DNA of 60,077 bases from positions 1-60,077 of the forward strand of contig CAZRUA010000010.1 of the NCBI GenBank assembly GCA_964603125.1, read 5' to 3'. This stretch comes from CAZRUA01 sp964603125 (GTDB lineage: Bacteria > Bacteroidota > Bacteroidia > B-17B0 > Aurantibacillaceae). The translations under genes were made by a program, and so were the position numbers. Below are positions 8,718 through 17,534 of the stretch, piece after piece (positions within the stretch are counted from its first letter, which is position 1; the number at the start of each line of letters is the position of its first letter). Below the pieces are notes generated by a model that was given only the letters and a program-made list of their open reading frames with translations, was not told the origin of the DNA and ran no database searches.

Positions 8718-9491
8718 TTAAATACCTTTAACGATGCCATCTTTCGAGCCTCGAATAAAATCAACAATTAATCTTCTTTCAACAGTATCAGCAATTTCAG
8801 CTTCAACTAATTCAAGTGCTTTTGTAACATTATGCCCACGAACAAATATTAAACGATATACATCTTCAATCAAAGTAATTGTTTCTTTTGCAAAGCCACG
8901 GCGAGCAAGGCCAATTGTGTTTACCCCAATAAATTGAAGTGGTTCACGAGCAACACGTATAAATGGAGGAACATCTTTACGAACTAATGATGCACCAGAA
9001 ACAAAAGCATGAGCACCAATTGTTACAAATTGTTGAGCTGCAACTGTTCCTTCTAAAATAGCAAAATCTTCGATTGTGATGTGCCCAGCTAAATTAACGC
9101 TATTAGCAATGATTACGTTATTTCCAACAAAACAATCATGAGCTAAATGCACGTAAGCCATAAGTAAGCAGTTATTACCTACTTTCGTCTTCATTCTATC
9201 AGCAGTACCTTTATTTATTGTAACACACTCGCGAATAATAGTATTATCACCAATTTCAGCAGTAGTGTATTCTCCTTTGTATTTTAAATCTTGTGGAATA
9301 GCGCTAATTACAGCACCAGGAAATATCTTACAGTTTTTTCCAATACGAGCCCCATCCATAATAACAGCGTTTGGGCCAATCCAAGTGCCTTCGCCAATTT
9401 CAACATCAGCATAAATAGTTGCAAAGGGTTCAATTGTAACATTGGCTCCTATTTTGGCAGCACTATTTACAGAGGCTAAAGTTGAAATCAT
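8718..9491 (-). CDS. lpxA: UDP-N-acetylglucosamine acyltransferase
   Basis: This catalyses the first step of lipid A synthesis, moving a 3-hydroxyacyl chain from ACP to the 3-OH of UDP-GlcNAc. The 257 residues match the family. It has a left-handed beta-helix of hexapeptide repeats (IGANVTI, IGEGTWIGPNAVI, and so on) with the catalytic histidine H118 in HLAHDC, and a helical C-terminus. It is packed three bases after lpxC/fabZ, whose dehydratase half makes acyl chains and competes for the same hydroxyacyl-ACP pool. Confidence 0.96.
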   Translation of the reverse strand: MISTLASVNSAAKIGANVTIEPFATIYADVEIGEGTWIGPNAVIMDGARIGKNCKIFPGAVISAIPQDLKYKGEYTTAEIGDNTIIRECVTINKGTADRMKTKVGNNCLLMAYVHLAHDCFVGNNVIIANSVNLAGHITIEDFAILEGTVAAQQFVTIGAHAFVSGASLVRKDVPPFIRVAREPLQFIGVNTIGLARRGFAKETITLIEDVYRLIFVRGHNVTKALELVEAEIADTVERRLIVDFIRGSKDGIVKGI

Positions 9492-9494
9492 AAA

Positions 9495-10928
9495 TTAAGC
9501 TAATACAGGTTCTGCAGGAGTTTTTACTTCAGTGGTTTTTACTTTTACAATTTGAGCCATCATTTCAGCTTCCATAACAGGCTTCTTATTAACATAAGCT
9601 ACACCTTTCATGTGGCATATACCGCGGCGAATTGGGGTTACCAATTTTAAGCTAAATACAATTGTATCACCTGGAACAACTTTTTGTTTGAATTTAACTC
9701 CATCAATTTTCATGAAGTAAGTCAAATAATTTTCTGGATCAGGAACAGTAGTTAATACTAAAACTCCTCCACATTGTGCCATTGCTTCAATCATCATTAC
9801 TCCCGGCATAACTGGTTCACCTGGAAAATGCCCTTTGAAAAACTCTTCATTTAAAGTTACGTTTTTAACGCCAACTACATGCTCGGCGCTAATTTCCATA
9901 ATTTTATCAATCAATAGCATGGGTTGACGATGAGGAAGAATCTTCATAATGTCAACGATGTTATAAACGGGAGGAGCTGCCAAGTCAATTTTTGGATAAT
10001 CTTTTTCTTGACGTTCTTTTTTAATAATTTCTTTTAGTTTTTTAGCAAATGAAACATTACCTGCATGCCCCGGACGAGCAGCTAGTACATGTATTTTCAT
10101 TGGCTTTCCAACCAAAGCTAAGTCACCTGCAATATCAAGTAGTTTATGACGAGCTGGTTCGTTATAATGATGTAATTGAGTATTGTTTAATACACCTTTA
10201 CCTTTTATTTCAACGTGTTCTTTGTTAAATACTTTGCGTAAATGGTCTAGCTTTTCTTTTGGAACTTCTTTGTCAACCAAAACAATTGCGTTATCTAAAT
10301 CACCACCTTTAATTAGGTTATGAGCTAATAGAGCTTCTAATTCGTGCAAGAATACAAAAGTACGACAATTCGCTATTTCTGTTTTAAATTCAGCTGGGCT
10401 ATACATTGAAGCGTGCTGAGTTCCTAAAACATCACTATTGTAATCAACCATTACTGTAATTCTAAATTCATCTTGAGGTACAGCAAGCATCTCAACACGT
10501 TTAATAGGATCTTCATAAGTAAGGTTTTCGGTTAGTTCAAAAAAGTCTCTGTCAGCTTCCTGTTCAACAATTCCAGCGCTTTCTAATGCTTCAATAAATT
10601 TTATTGAACTGCCATCCATAATTGGCATTTCAGGTGCATTACATTGAATTAAACAATTATCAATTTGTAATCCTACCAAAGCCGCCAAAACATGTTCAGT
10701 TGTATAGATGCGAACTCCATTTTTTTCTAGCGTTGTTCCACGAGATGTGTCAACTACCAAATCAGCATCCGCTTCAATTATTGGTTGGCCTTCAACGTCA
10801 ACGCGTTGAAATTTGTACCAATGATTTTCAGGAGCAGGCATAAATGTAATGGTTACTTCTTGCCCAGTGTGCAGTCCTTTCCCTGTTATAGATACAGGAT
10901 TTTTTATTGTTTGTTGTTTGGTAATCAT
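9495..10928 (-). CDS. lpxC/fabZ: Fused LpxC deacetylase / FabZ hydroxyacyl-ACP dehydratase
   Basis: One 477-residue protein carries two enzymes. Residues ~1-300 are LpxC, the zinc deacetylase that commits UDP-acyl-GlcNAc to lipid A. E78-H79 (TTEHV), H261 and D265 (RHKLLDIAGD) are the expected catalytic base and zinc ligands, and H288 lies in RPGHAGN. Residues ~325-470 are FabZ, with the catalytic H367 (GHFPGEP) and E381 (MIEAMAQ). The fusion is characteristic of Bacteroidota and places in one chain the enzymes that draw hydroxyacyl-ACP toward membrane lipid or lipid A. It sits four bases after lpxD. Confidence 0.97.
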   Translation of the reverse strand: MITKQQTIKNPVSITGKGLHTGQEVTITFMPAPENHWYKFQRVDVEGQPIIEADADLVVDTSRGTTLEKNGVRIYTTEHVLAALVGLQIDNCLIQCNAPEMPIMDGSSIKFIEALESAGIVEQEADRDFFELTENLTYEDPIKRVEMLAVPQDEFRITVMVDYNSDVLGTQHASMYSPAEFKTEIANCRTFVFLHELEALLAHNLIKGGDLDNAIVLVDKEVPKEKLDHLRKVFNKEHVEIKGKGVLNNTQLHHYNEPARHKLLDIAGDLALVGKPMKIHVLAARPGHAGNVSFAKKLKEIIKKERQEKDYPKIDLAAPPVYNIVDIMKILPHRQPMLLIDKIMEISAEHVVGVKNVTLNEEFFKGHFPGEPVMPGVMMIEAMAQCGGVLVLTTVPDPENYLTYFMKIDGVKFKQKVVPGDTIVFSLKLVTPIRRGICHMKGVAYVNKKPVMEAEMMAQIVKVKTTEVKTPAEPVLA

Positions 10929-10932
10929 GCTA

Positions 10933-11961
10933 CTATTTTAATTTTTTTTCTAATTCTCTAACTTGATTATAAAGCTTTGGAAGGCTTCTGAAAAGAACAT
11001 AACTTCTTTTATATTCGCCAATACCAAAGGCAGGAGAGCCTTGTACAATTTCACCTTCGGTTTCAATAGATTGTCCAATACCACTTTGTCCTGCAATTTT
11101 AACACCGTCGGCAATTTTAATATGACCAATTATACCTACTTGACCCGCTATCATACAGTTTTTACCTACTTTAGCTGAGCCAGCAACAGCTGATTGCCCA
11201 GCCATTACAGTATTTTCGCCTATTTCAACATTGTGTGCAATTTGAATTAAGTTATCTAATTTAACTCCTTTGCGAATAATTGTTGAACCTAAAGTAGCCC
11301 TATCAATAGCCGTGTTGGCACCAATTTCAACGTAATCTTCAATAATTACATTCCCTATTTGAGGCACTTTATTGTAGTTGTTTTCAGAATTTGGAGCAAA
11401 GCCAAATCCATCACTACCAATAACAACTCCCGCATGAATATTAACGTTTGAGCCAATTACACAGTCGCTATAAATTTTTACACCAGCATAAATATTTGTA
11501 TTATCTCCAATTGTGGTATTATCTCCAATATAAGTATGAGGATAAATTTTTACGTTATTACCAATTTTTACATTCTCGCCTAAATATGCGAATGCTCCAA
11601 TGTAGCAGTTTTCACCATGTTTAGCGCTTGGTGAAATAAAACTAGGTTGTTCAATTCCGGTTTTATTGTTTTTAATTTGGTTATACATTTCTAAAAGTTT
11701 AGCAAAGCATTCGTATGCGTTGTCAACTCTAATTAATGTACATGTTGGTTTTACGGGTTTGTCTAAAACTAAATCTTTATTTACAATAACAATACTAGCA
11801 TCAGTAGTGTAAATGTGTTGTGTGTAAATTGGATTTGCTAAAAAGGATAAAGTATTAGGTTTTCCTTCTTCAATTTTTGAAAGATTGTTTACAGAAGCAT
11901 CAGCGTTACCTTCAATAGTACCACCTAAAAGCCCTGCAATTTGCTGTGCCGAAAATTCCAT
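10933..11961 (-). CDS. lpxD: UDP-3-O-acylglucosamine N-acyltransferase
   Basis: Third enzyme of lipid A synthesis, adding the N-linked hydroxyacyl chain. The 342 residues show an N-terminal uridine-binding domain (1-100), a long left-handed beta-helix of hexapeptides (~110-300) with the catalytic H243 in IQIAHNV, and a C-terminal helix (LPKLYNQVRELEKKLK). First gene of the lpxD-lpxC/fabZ-lpxA-ABC operon. On the minus strand a TATATTTA box (11966-11973) ends only a few bases from the ATG; if used it would give an almost leaderless message. Confidence 0.95.
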   Translation of the reverse strand: MEFSAQQIAGLLGGTIEGNADASVNNLSKIEEGKPNTLSFLANPIYTQHIYTTDASIVIVNKDLVLDKPVKPTCTLIRVDNAYECFAKLLEMYNQIKNNKTGIEQPSFISPSAKHGENCYIGAFAYLGENVKIGNNVKIYPHTYIGDNTTIGDNTNIYAGVKIYSDCVIGSNVNIHAGVVIGSDGFGFAPNSENNYNKVPQIGNVIIEDYVEIGANTAIDRATLGSTIIRKGVKLDNLIQIAHNVEIGENTVMAGQSAVAGSAKVGKNCMIAGQVGIIGHIKIADGVKIAGQSGIGQSIETEGEIVQGSPAFGIGEYKRSYVLFRSLPKLYNQVRELEKKLK

Positions 11962-12054
11962 GTGGTAAATATAAGTTTTTTACATGAATTTGAGGTTTTT
12001 TTTCGGCAAAAATAGGCTACAGAAACATCAATAAAAAACGGGCTTTTAGCGACT

Positions 12055-13746
12055 CTATTTATACAACATCTCAATCATTTTTTCATCCTTACGATAAATA
12101 TCATTATAGATGTGTAATCCAGTTGAATCAGCCACAGCGCTGTAATATTTAATATAAATAGGTGCTGGTTTACGTAAACTAATTTGCCTTTGTTCGGGAG
12201 TTTCAAAGTATTTGGTTAAGGTGTCATAAGGTAATTTTAAGGTATCAGGGCGAATTAAAAAACGCGCTACATCTACATATTTATCAAGTCTCACACAGCC
12301 ATGGCTTTGAAAGCGGTAAAACGTTTTGAAGTATTTTTTACTATTAGTATCGTGTAAATAAACGCCATATTTGTTGTTGAAATTGAATTTACAAATGCCT
12401 AAACTGTTGTCATCGCCAATACGTTGCCTGAATTTAAAAGGCAAATTATCTTTGTTGTATTTAGCCCAATTGATTTTTTTAGGGTCAAGCACCTCGCCTT
12501 TGCTATTGATGACATCAAAGTTTTTACGGCGTAAATAACTACTATCGCGTTTTATTACTGGCAACATTTCTTTCCAGGCAATGCTGTATGGTACAGTCCA
12601 GTATGGATAAATGAGAATGTAGTTTATTTTACTTTTTAGAGTTGGAGTTTGTGTCTCGGGTTTACCAACTACTACGTTTGACAACACAACCAAAGTATCT
12701 TTTCCGTTTTTATCTTTTTCAAAAACATGTAAATCGGCACTTGGTATGTTTACCCAAAAATAAATTTTAGGAAACTCACGCGGTTCCCAGCGCCAACGCT
12801 CCAACGCCATTTCCATTTGTCGTATGGTTTGTTCTTTACTTCTGTGCAAAGCTTGTCGGGTATATTTACCCATTTTCCCATCAGGCTCAAGATTGTGACT
12901 TTTTTGAAAATGCTTTATTGCAGCCGAAAGTTTTATGCTATCTGAGCCCGCTATTGTTGAATCGTAATCGCCTGTAACAGTTAATCTTTGGCGAAGATTG
13001 CTTAACCATTTTAATGTGTCTGTTGGTTTGTAAAACGAGGTGCTGTCCCAATCTATTTTAGCATTTTGAGCTACAAACTTTTTTAATTCTTGTTTCAATA
13101 GTTTATAGCCCTCATGCACGGGCTCAAGCGAATCATAAGCGGCACGAATGTTTTTATTTTTTAAACCTAATGTTAAAATTTCAACCCAATTCGAATCTAA
13201 TTTTTTTGGATTCCATTCCAATAGCATACTATCAGGGTAAAAACGACCTTTGTTGAGGTGAGCACCAAATTTAAAGTAGGCATCGCTTAAAAGCATTTCG
13301 GCTTGCGCATGGGCGCTGGCATCGTAGTTATCTTCATCCTTATTGTAAAATAATTTGGTAAGTGTATCTAATTTTTTAAAATGGTAATCATTAGGAATTA
13401 AACCATAATCTCGAGCATTTTTAATGATGGAAAAAAGTGTGTCGCCTAACTCTGATAGTTTTCCTTTGTTAGTCCAAAATGCTTTAAATTCAGGATAAAT
13501 GGGTTTAAAGTATTTAAAAGTACGCAGAGTATCTTTGTTTAATACAAGTGTAGAATCGTTTAGAGGTGTTGTAAGAAATTTTGTGATCTCCTCGGTTACG
13601 ATTTTATCTACATCCTGGGGTGTTTTAACAATGATTTTATCTGCATTATTTTTATTGTCCGAACTACATGAGTATAGAAGATTGATAACGATTAAAACAA
13701 CAAATAAGTGGGTAAATGATTTTAGGTTTTTGACTCGAGGGTTCAT
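12055..13746 (-). CDS. L,D-transpeptidase lipoprotein (YcbB/LdtD-like)
   Basis: This enzyme makes or remodels 3-3 crosslinks in peptidoglycan or attaches proteins to it. I choose the ATG at 13744-13746 (563 residues) because it places a lipoprotein signal right at the start, with the lipobox LLYSC. The upstream in-frame start would only add 12 residues. A peptidoglycan-binding fold (AAIKHFQKSHNLEPDG) precedes the YkuD catalytic domain, whose motif SHGCVRLD holds the catalytic cysteine C484. It stands alone between lpxD and a T9SS cargo gene. Layout and length fit the YcbB group of large L,D-transpeptidases. Confidence 0.92.
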   Translation of the reverse strand: MNPRVKNLKSFTHLFVVLIVINLLYSCSSDNKNNADKIIVKTPQDVDKIVTEEITKFLTTPLNDSTLVLNKDTLRTFKYFKPIYPEFKAFWTNKGKLSELGDTLFSIIKNARDYGLIPNDYHFKKLDTLTKLFYNKDEDNYDASAHAQAEMLLSDAYFKFGAHLNKGRFYPDSMLLEWNPKKLDSNWVEILTLGLKNKNIRAAYDSLEPVHEGYKLLKQELKKFVAQNAKIDWDSTSFYKPTDTLKWLSNLRQRLTVTGDYDSTIAGSDSIKLSAAIKHFQKSHNLEPDGKMGKYTRQALHRSKEQTIRQMEMALERWRWEPREFPKIYFWVNIPSADLHVFEKDKNGKDTLVVLSNVVVGKPETQTPTLKSKINYILIYPYWTVPYSIAWKEMLPVIKRDSSYLRRKNFDVINSKGEVLDPKKINWAKYNKDNLPFKFRQRIGDDNSLGICKFNFNNKYGVYLHDTNSKKYFKTFYRFQSHGCVRLDKYVDVARFLIRPDTLKLPYDTLTKYFETPEQRQISLRKPAPIYIKYYSAVADSTGLHIYNDIYRKDEKMIEMLYK

Positions 13747-13800
13747 ATGAAAAGTGCTAGGTGCAAATAGGTATAGTTTCAAATATTGTTCTTAAGTAGT

Positions 13801-13850
13801 TGCGAGGAACCAAGCAATCCTTTAATGACGAGATTACTTCGTTCCTCGCA
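13801..13850. repeat. Palindromic GCGAGGAAC repeat element (REP/MITE-like)
   Basis: Arms TGCGAGGAACCAAGCAATC (13801-13819) and GATTACTTCGTTCCTCGCA (13832-13850) pair at 17 of 19 positions, with a 12-base centre. It is more GC-rich than its surroundings. The motif 'CATTGCGAGGAACGAAG' is a familiar short dispersed palindrome in many bacterial genomes (family knowledge). Only one copy is in this window. Confidence 0.6.
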
Positions 13851-13898
13851 ATGACGTATTATAAAAAGGCCTATTCCAAAGTAAAGATACTATAAATA

Positions 13899-13930
13899 AA
13901 AAAACCTCAATACTAGTATTGAGGTTTTTT
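13899..13930. terminator. Bidirectional palindromic terminator
   Basis: A perfect 16-bp self-complementary palindrome centred at 13914/13915: AAAAAACCTCAATACT and its reverse complement. It gives a stem followed by six T on either strand. It lies 16 bases after the T9SS cargo gene on the minus strand and is its natural terminator. Confidence 0.85.
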
Positions 13931-13946
13931 AATAAACGATGGAATT

Positions 13947-14897
13947 TTAATTACAAACGTTAACTTTTCCTGTAGAAAGTACTTTTTTGTCTTTATCAAC
14001 TATTGAATAGAAATACATGCCGTTTGACATAGATTCTGTTGAGATTTTAGCTTTTTTGTTCTCTAATGTAGTAGAAGAAACTTTTTTACCTGTGATGTCA
14101 AAAATCTCTACATTAGTTGCTTCTTCATTTGAAACTAACATATTAATAGCTGTAGTAGCTGGATTTGGAAACAATTTTACTTCAGTTGATTTAACTGAAT
14201 TTTCTTTTACTCCAACGTTAGTACCAGTAAAGGCAATATCATCAACCCAAAGAGCAGAACCAATTTGAGGAGCAGGAGTACCTATAAATGAACCAATACT
14301 TGACGAGAAGTTGATTTGAATAGAATCAGGATTTCCACCGGTTAAGTAAGCAGGAAAGTAAACGTAAGCAGTAGAGAATAATGTGTATGCGCTTGCGTTA
14401 CTTAGGACATCAAATGCGGCTGCAACAGTGTCGCGTTGATTAGTTCCTGTATTCCATTTGGTTAAGTATGTTGTAACACCTGCATTATCACTGCCAGTCG
14501 GTGCGTATTTGTACCAAAATTCTAAGTTAGCTGGGCGCGATGTATATGGTTGTCCAAATTTCATACCTGAAGTATTTGCAGCTCCTAAAGATAAAATACC
14601 CACAGTATCGTTTATAGAACCTGCGAGAGGGTTATTTTGTAATTTTACTGTTGTTATTTTTGCTGCTGATGTTCCTCCATGCACACTAGCCGTTTCTTCA
14701 AAAACAGATTGTGGATTATTACCTGGAGGCGGGAATAGAAAGTTGTTACTTATTACATTTGCAGAAAACCAGCCCACAGGGTCATTAGCCGAACCGAAAA
14801 CAGCAGGCGCCCAGGTTTGCTCAAAAGTAAAATCAGCTTGCGCTTTTGCAGCACTAAAACTAGCTAGTGCCAATAAAGAAAGTAAAGTTTTTTTCAT
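13947..14897 (-). CDS. Secreted protein with T9SS type A sorting domain
   Basis: The 316 residues begin with a signal peptide (MKKTLLSLLALASFSAAKAQ). A jelly-roll-like middle (residues ~20-225) contains WYKYAPTGSDNAGVTTYL and SALWVDDIAFTGT, resembling carbohydrate-binding or PCMD-type domains. The last ~75 residues are a T9SS type A tail (LFPNPATTAINML...ITGKKV...GMYFYSIVD). The protein should be exported, trimmed and attached to the cell surface or released. A single-gene unit with its own terminator. No catalytic motif is visible; a binding role is possible but not shown. Confidence 0.85.
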   Translation of the reverse strand: MKKTLLSLLALASFSAAKAQADFTFEQTWAPAVFGSANDPVGWFSANVISNNFLFPPPGNNPQSVFEETASVHGGTSAAKITTVKLQNNPLAGSINDTVGILSLGAANTSGMKFGQPYTSRPANLEFWYKYAPTGSDNAGVTTYLTKWNTGTNQRDTVAAAFDVLSNASAYTLFSTAYVYFPAYLTGGNPDSIQINFSSSIGSFIGTPAPQIGSALWVDDIAFTGTNVGVKENSVKSTEVKLFPNPATTAINMLVSNEEATNVEIFDITGKKVSSTTLENKKAKISTESMSNGMYFYSIVDKDKKVLSTGKVNVCN

Positions 14898-15061
14898 CGT
14901 ATATGTTTATTTTAAATTTTAGTTTGTAATGTAAAAATAATGTGTTTTTGCTTATAAAGGAAATTTTATTTGTTTATTTATTACCTGATTAAAGTTAGTA
15001 AATCACACATAAGCACTGCTAATCGCATAAAAAGGTGAAAAATTCTTACATGTTCAAGCAA

Positions 15062-16117
15062 TTATTTTACACGACTATATTTTAAAGTTTTTAGCATCCA
15101 AGCTGGTATTGGCTTTTCTGGAGCACGTTTTCTTAAATCTAAATACCACCCTAATTTTTTAAGTATTGGAATTTTGTATGTTTCAACAAATTCAATCAAT
15201 GCTCCATCTGGATCTTCAATGTAGCTAAAATGTCCTGCTGCTTCACCCATTTCAAAATCACTATTACTTTCGGCTGTAAATGGGTGACCTAATAGTTCAC
15301 ATTTTTCTTTTAAGGCTTTCATGTTTTTAATGTCAAAGCATAAATGTATATAGCCCATATCGCCCCATAAGCGATCTTCAAATATTTTTCTAGGAGTTCG
15401 GGTTTTAACTTGTATTAACTCAATTTCACTTTCTCCTAATAACTCACAAAAGCTGCCTGCTCGAGGTTTACTATGTTTTAATAAAACTCTTCTAAAAGTC
15501 TCAGTACCACCTGTTATATTTTTAAATTCTTCAAAAACACCTTCTTTATCATATACTACGGTATCGTAACCAAGAATAGAAGAATAGAATTTTTTTGAAG
15601 TTTCAATATCACTAACTCCTATTACCATTCCTGCGGGTCCACCTGTGTTCTTTAAACCTTTGCCAAACCAGTCATTACCTTCAATTACTTCAAACCAATT
15701 CCCGTATAAATCTTTCAAGTAAAAATGCTGTTTCCCAGATGGGTCTTTGCATACATCAGTTAAAAGCTCAACATTTTGTGATTTTAAATAATTGTAGCTT
15801 GCTTGCACATTGTCGCTTTTCATCTTAGCAATACTAAAGCCTAAGTCTCCCAATTGTATTGTAAATTTAGCGGGTTCAGCTTTTCGGCTGCTATATTGCC
15901 AAATTTCGAAACCTCCACCACCTTTTAAATTGATAGCTAAAATGGCATGGCGCTTATGTGGTTTTCCTCCTGTATATCTTAGCATTAAGTTTGCTTCTCC
16001 ATCTTCATCTAAAATGGGAATGTCCATTCCAAATTTTTCGCGGTACCACTTAAAAGCTTCATGAACATTGGTGTTTCCAATACCTACTTGTTGAATTCCA
16101 GAAATTAAATACGACAT
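15062..16117 (-). CDS. Tandem VOC (glyoxalase/dioxygenase superfamily) protein
   Basis: The 351 residues hold two vicinal-oxygen-chelate domains, about 1-150 (IQQVGIGNTNVHEAFKWYREKFG ... FYLKDLYGNWFEVIE) and 157-320 (GMVIGVSDIETSKKFYSSIL ... FSYIEDPDGALIEFVE). Both end in the typical D-P/L-x-G-N/A-x-x-E strand with the metal-binding glutamate. The fold is shared by glyoxalases, ring-cleaving dioxygenases and isomerases, so the reaction cannot be assigned. Single gene with no informative neighbour. Both domains look intact. Confidence 0.85.
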   Translation of the reverse strand: MSYLISGIQQVGIGNTNVHEAFKWYREKFGMDIPILDEDGEANLMLRYTGGKPHKRHAILAINLKGGGGFEIWQYSSRKAEPAKFTIQLGDLGFSIAKMKSDNVQASYNYLKSQNVELLTDVCKDPSGKQHFYLKDLYGNWFEVIEGNDWFGKGLKNTGGPAGMVIGVSDIETSKKFYSSILGYDTVVYDKEGVFEEFKNITGGTETFRRVLLKHSKPRAGSFCELLGESEIELIQVKTRTPRKIFEDRLWGDMGYIHLCFDIKNMKALKEKCELLGHPFTAESNSDFEMGEAAGHFSYIEDPDGALIEFVETYKIPILKKLGWYLDLRKRAPEKPIPAWMLKTLKYSRVK

Positions 16118-16205
16118 AAATTATTTTTTAATAAAGTGCAAATGTAAAGTTTTTAAAGTAAAAATGTTAGGGATATAAAACCTAATCTTATCCAAATATT
16201 CAAAA

Positions 16206-16235
16206 AAAAGTCTCACTTGTAATGGTGAGACTTTT
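16206..16235 (-). terminator. Rho-independent terminator after the SlyD-like gene
   Basis: AAAAGTCTCAC (16206-16216) pairs perfectly with GTGAGACTTTT (16225-16235), with an 8-base loop. On the minus strand it ends in a run of eight T. It starts five bases after the stop codon. Confidence 0.85.
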
Positions 16236-16240
16236 AATGA

Positions 16241-16756
16241 TTAGTGATGATGGTGTCCACCTGGACCATGCACATGACCATGATCTAACTCTTCTGCAGT
16301 AGCTTCTCTTACATCAAGAACTTCCCCAACAAAATGTAAATCATGACCCGCTAATGGATGATTAAAATCCATTACAACAATATCGCCATCAATTTCAGTT
16401 ACAAAACCATATAATTGATTTCCTTCGCCATCAAGCATTGGAATTTCTTCACCAACTTTTACTCTTTCTTCGTCAAATTTACCGTCAACTAAAAAAGCCG
16501 ATTTAGGTAATTCAGCAACATATTCAGCATTGTGCAAACCGTATCCATCAGCAGCTGCAACTCTAAAATCAAAAGTGTCGCCAACTTTTTTTCCAGAAAG
16601 ATTTTTTTCAAAATCCGGAATTAAACCACCAGCTCCATATAAAAATACAAACGGCTGTTCCTTAGATGTTTGTTCAACTAACTCTTCAGCTTCGTTATCA
16701 ATTTTACTTGTTAAATGATAGTTAACGCTTACTACTTTGTTCTGTGTTATTGTCAT
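16241..16756 (-). CDS. FKBP-type peptidyl-prolyl isomerase (SlyD-like)
   Basis: A cis-trans prolyl isomerase and folding helper. I start at the ATG 16754-16756 (MTITQNKVVSVNYHL, 171 residues); the in-frame TTG upstream overlaps the likely promoter. The FKBP half (residues ~5-65 and 130-155) holds the conserved VFLYGAGGLIPDFEKNLSG. The insert-in-flap chaperone domain lies at ~70-125. The C-terminus is His-rich (HGHVHGPGGHHHH), the nickel/zinc-binding tail of SlyD proteins. Own terminator; a weak promoter lies just upstream. Confidence 0.92.
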   Translation of the reverse strand: MTITQNKVVSVNYHLTSKIDNEAEELVEQTSKEQPFVFLYGAGGLIPDFEKNLSGKKVGDTFDFRVAAADGYGLHNAEYVAELPKSAFLVDGKFDEERVKVGEEIPMLDGEGNQLYGFVTEIDGDIVVMDFNHPLAGHDLHFVGEVLDVREATAEELDHGHVHGPGGHHHH

Positions 16757-16774
16757 GTTAAAATAATTTGCCGA

Positions 16775-16804
16775 TGAAGATACAGCTATTTTGCAGGCTG
16801 ACAA
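16775..16804 (-). promoter_or_regulatory. Possible promoter of the SlyD-like gene
   Basis: On the minus strand TTG (16802-16804) and TATCTTCA (16775-16782) are 19 bases apart, a weak match to the Bacteroidota TTG / TAnnTTTG pair. It lies in the gap between lipB and the gene. Confidence 0.35.
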
Positions 16805-16810
16805 AATTAA

Positions 16811-17521
16811 TTAAACAAATGTGCAGTCAAATTGTTCTGCAAAGTGTTTTTTTATCTTTTGCTTTATTTCATTCATATCAACTGGTTTTCCTAGCTCTTT
16901 TTGAACACTTGTTACAGCCTTATTCTCAATACCACAAGGAATAATATTTTCGAAGTAATTTAAGTGAGTGTTTACATTAAATCCCAAACCATGCATTGTA
17001 ACCCATCGGCTGCAACGAACGCCCATAGCACATATTTTACGCGCTTTTAATATGTTATCAGAATCAAGCCAAACACCTGTTTCTCCGGCGCTTCTTCCAG
17101 CCATAATTCCATATTCGTTTAAGGTTTGAATAACAGTTTCTTCTAATAAGCGGAGGTATTTATGAATATCGGTAAAGAAATTATCTAAATCTAAAATGGG
17201 ATAAGCTACTAATTGTCCAGGACCATGATAAGTAATGTCTCCTCCACGATTTATTTTATAGTAGTTAGCATGTTTTTCTTCTAATTGCTCTTCATTGATG
17301 AGTAAATTTTTTTCATCACCACTTTTGCCTAAGGTGTAAACGTGTGGATGTTCAACAAACAAAAGATAATTTTTTGTTGGAGTTGCATTATTTGTCTCAT
17401 TATTTCTATTTGAGACTTTTTGAGCAATAATTTCGTTAAATAATTTTTCTTGATAGTCCCAACATTCTTTGTAATCAAGCACTCCAAGATCTATAAATTC
17501 AACTTCTTTGTTTTTTACCAT
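16811..17521 (-). CDS. lipB: Octanoyl-[ACP]:protein transferase
   Basis: It moves octanoate from ACP to lipoyl domains, the first step of protein lipoylation. I start at ATG 17519-17521 (MVKNKEVEFIDLG, 236 residues); the frame extends to a TTG inside the upstream gene. Motifs are RGGDITYHGPGQLVAYPI, the lysine of RKICAMGV and the cysteine of IIPCGI, the catalytic Lys-Cys pair. Length matches the family. It follows the sugar isomerase gene by 13 bases, so the two are probably co-transcribed. No lipA is visible. Confidence 0.94.
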   Translation of the reverse strand: MVKNKEVEFIDLGVLDYKECWDYQEKLFNEIIAQKVSNRNNETNNATPTKNYLLFVEHPHVYTLGKSGDEKNLLINEEQLEEKHANYYKINRGGDITYHGPGQLVAYPILDLDNFFTDIHKYLRLLEETVIQTLNEYGIMAGRSAGETGVWLDSDNILKARKICAMGVRCSRWVTMHGLGFNVNTHLNYFENIIPCGIENKAVTSVQKELGKPVDMNEIKQKIKKHFAEQFDCTFV

Positions 17522-17534
17522 TTCAAATGTCTCA

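Noticed and set aside
16757..16804. N-terminal extension of the SlyD-like protein
   Set aside because: It starts at TTG, overlaps the likely promoter, and the ATG at 16754-16756 gives the normal FKBP start.
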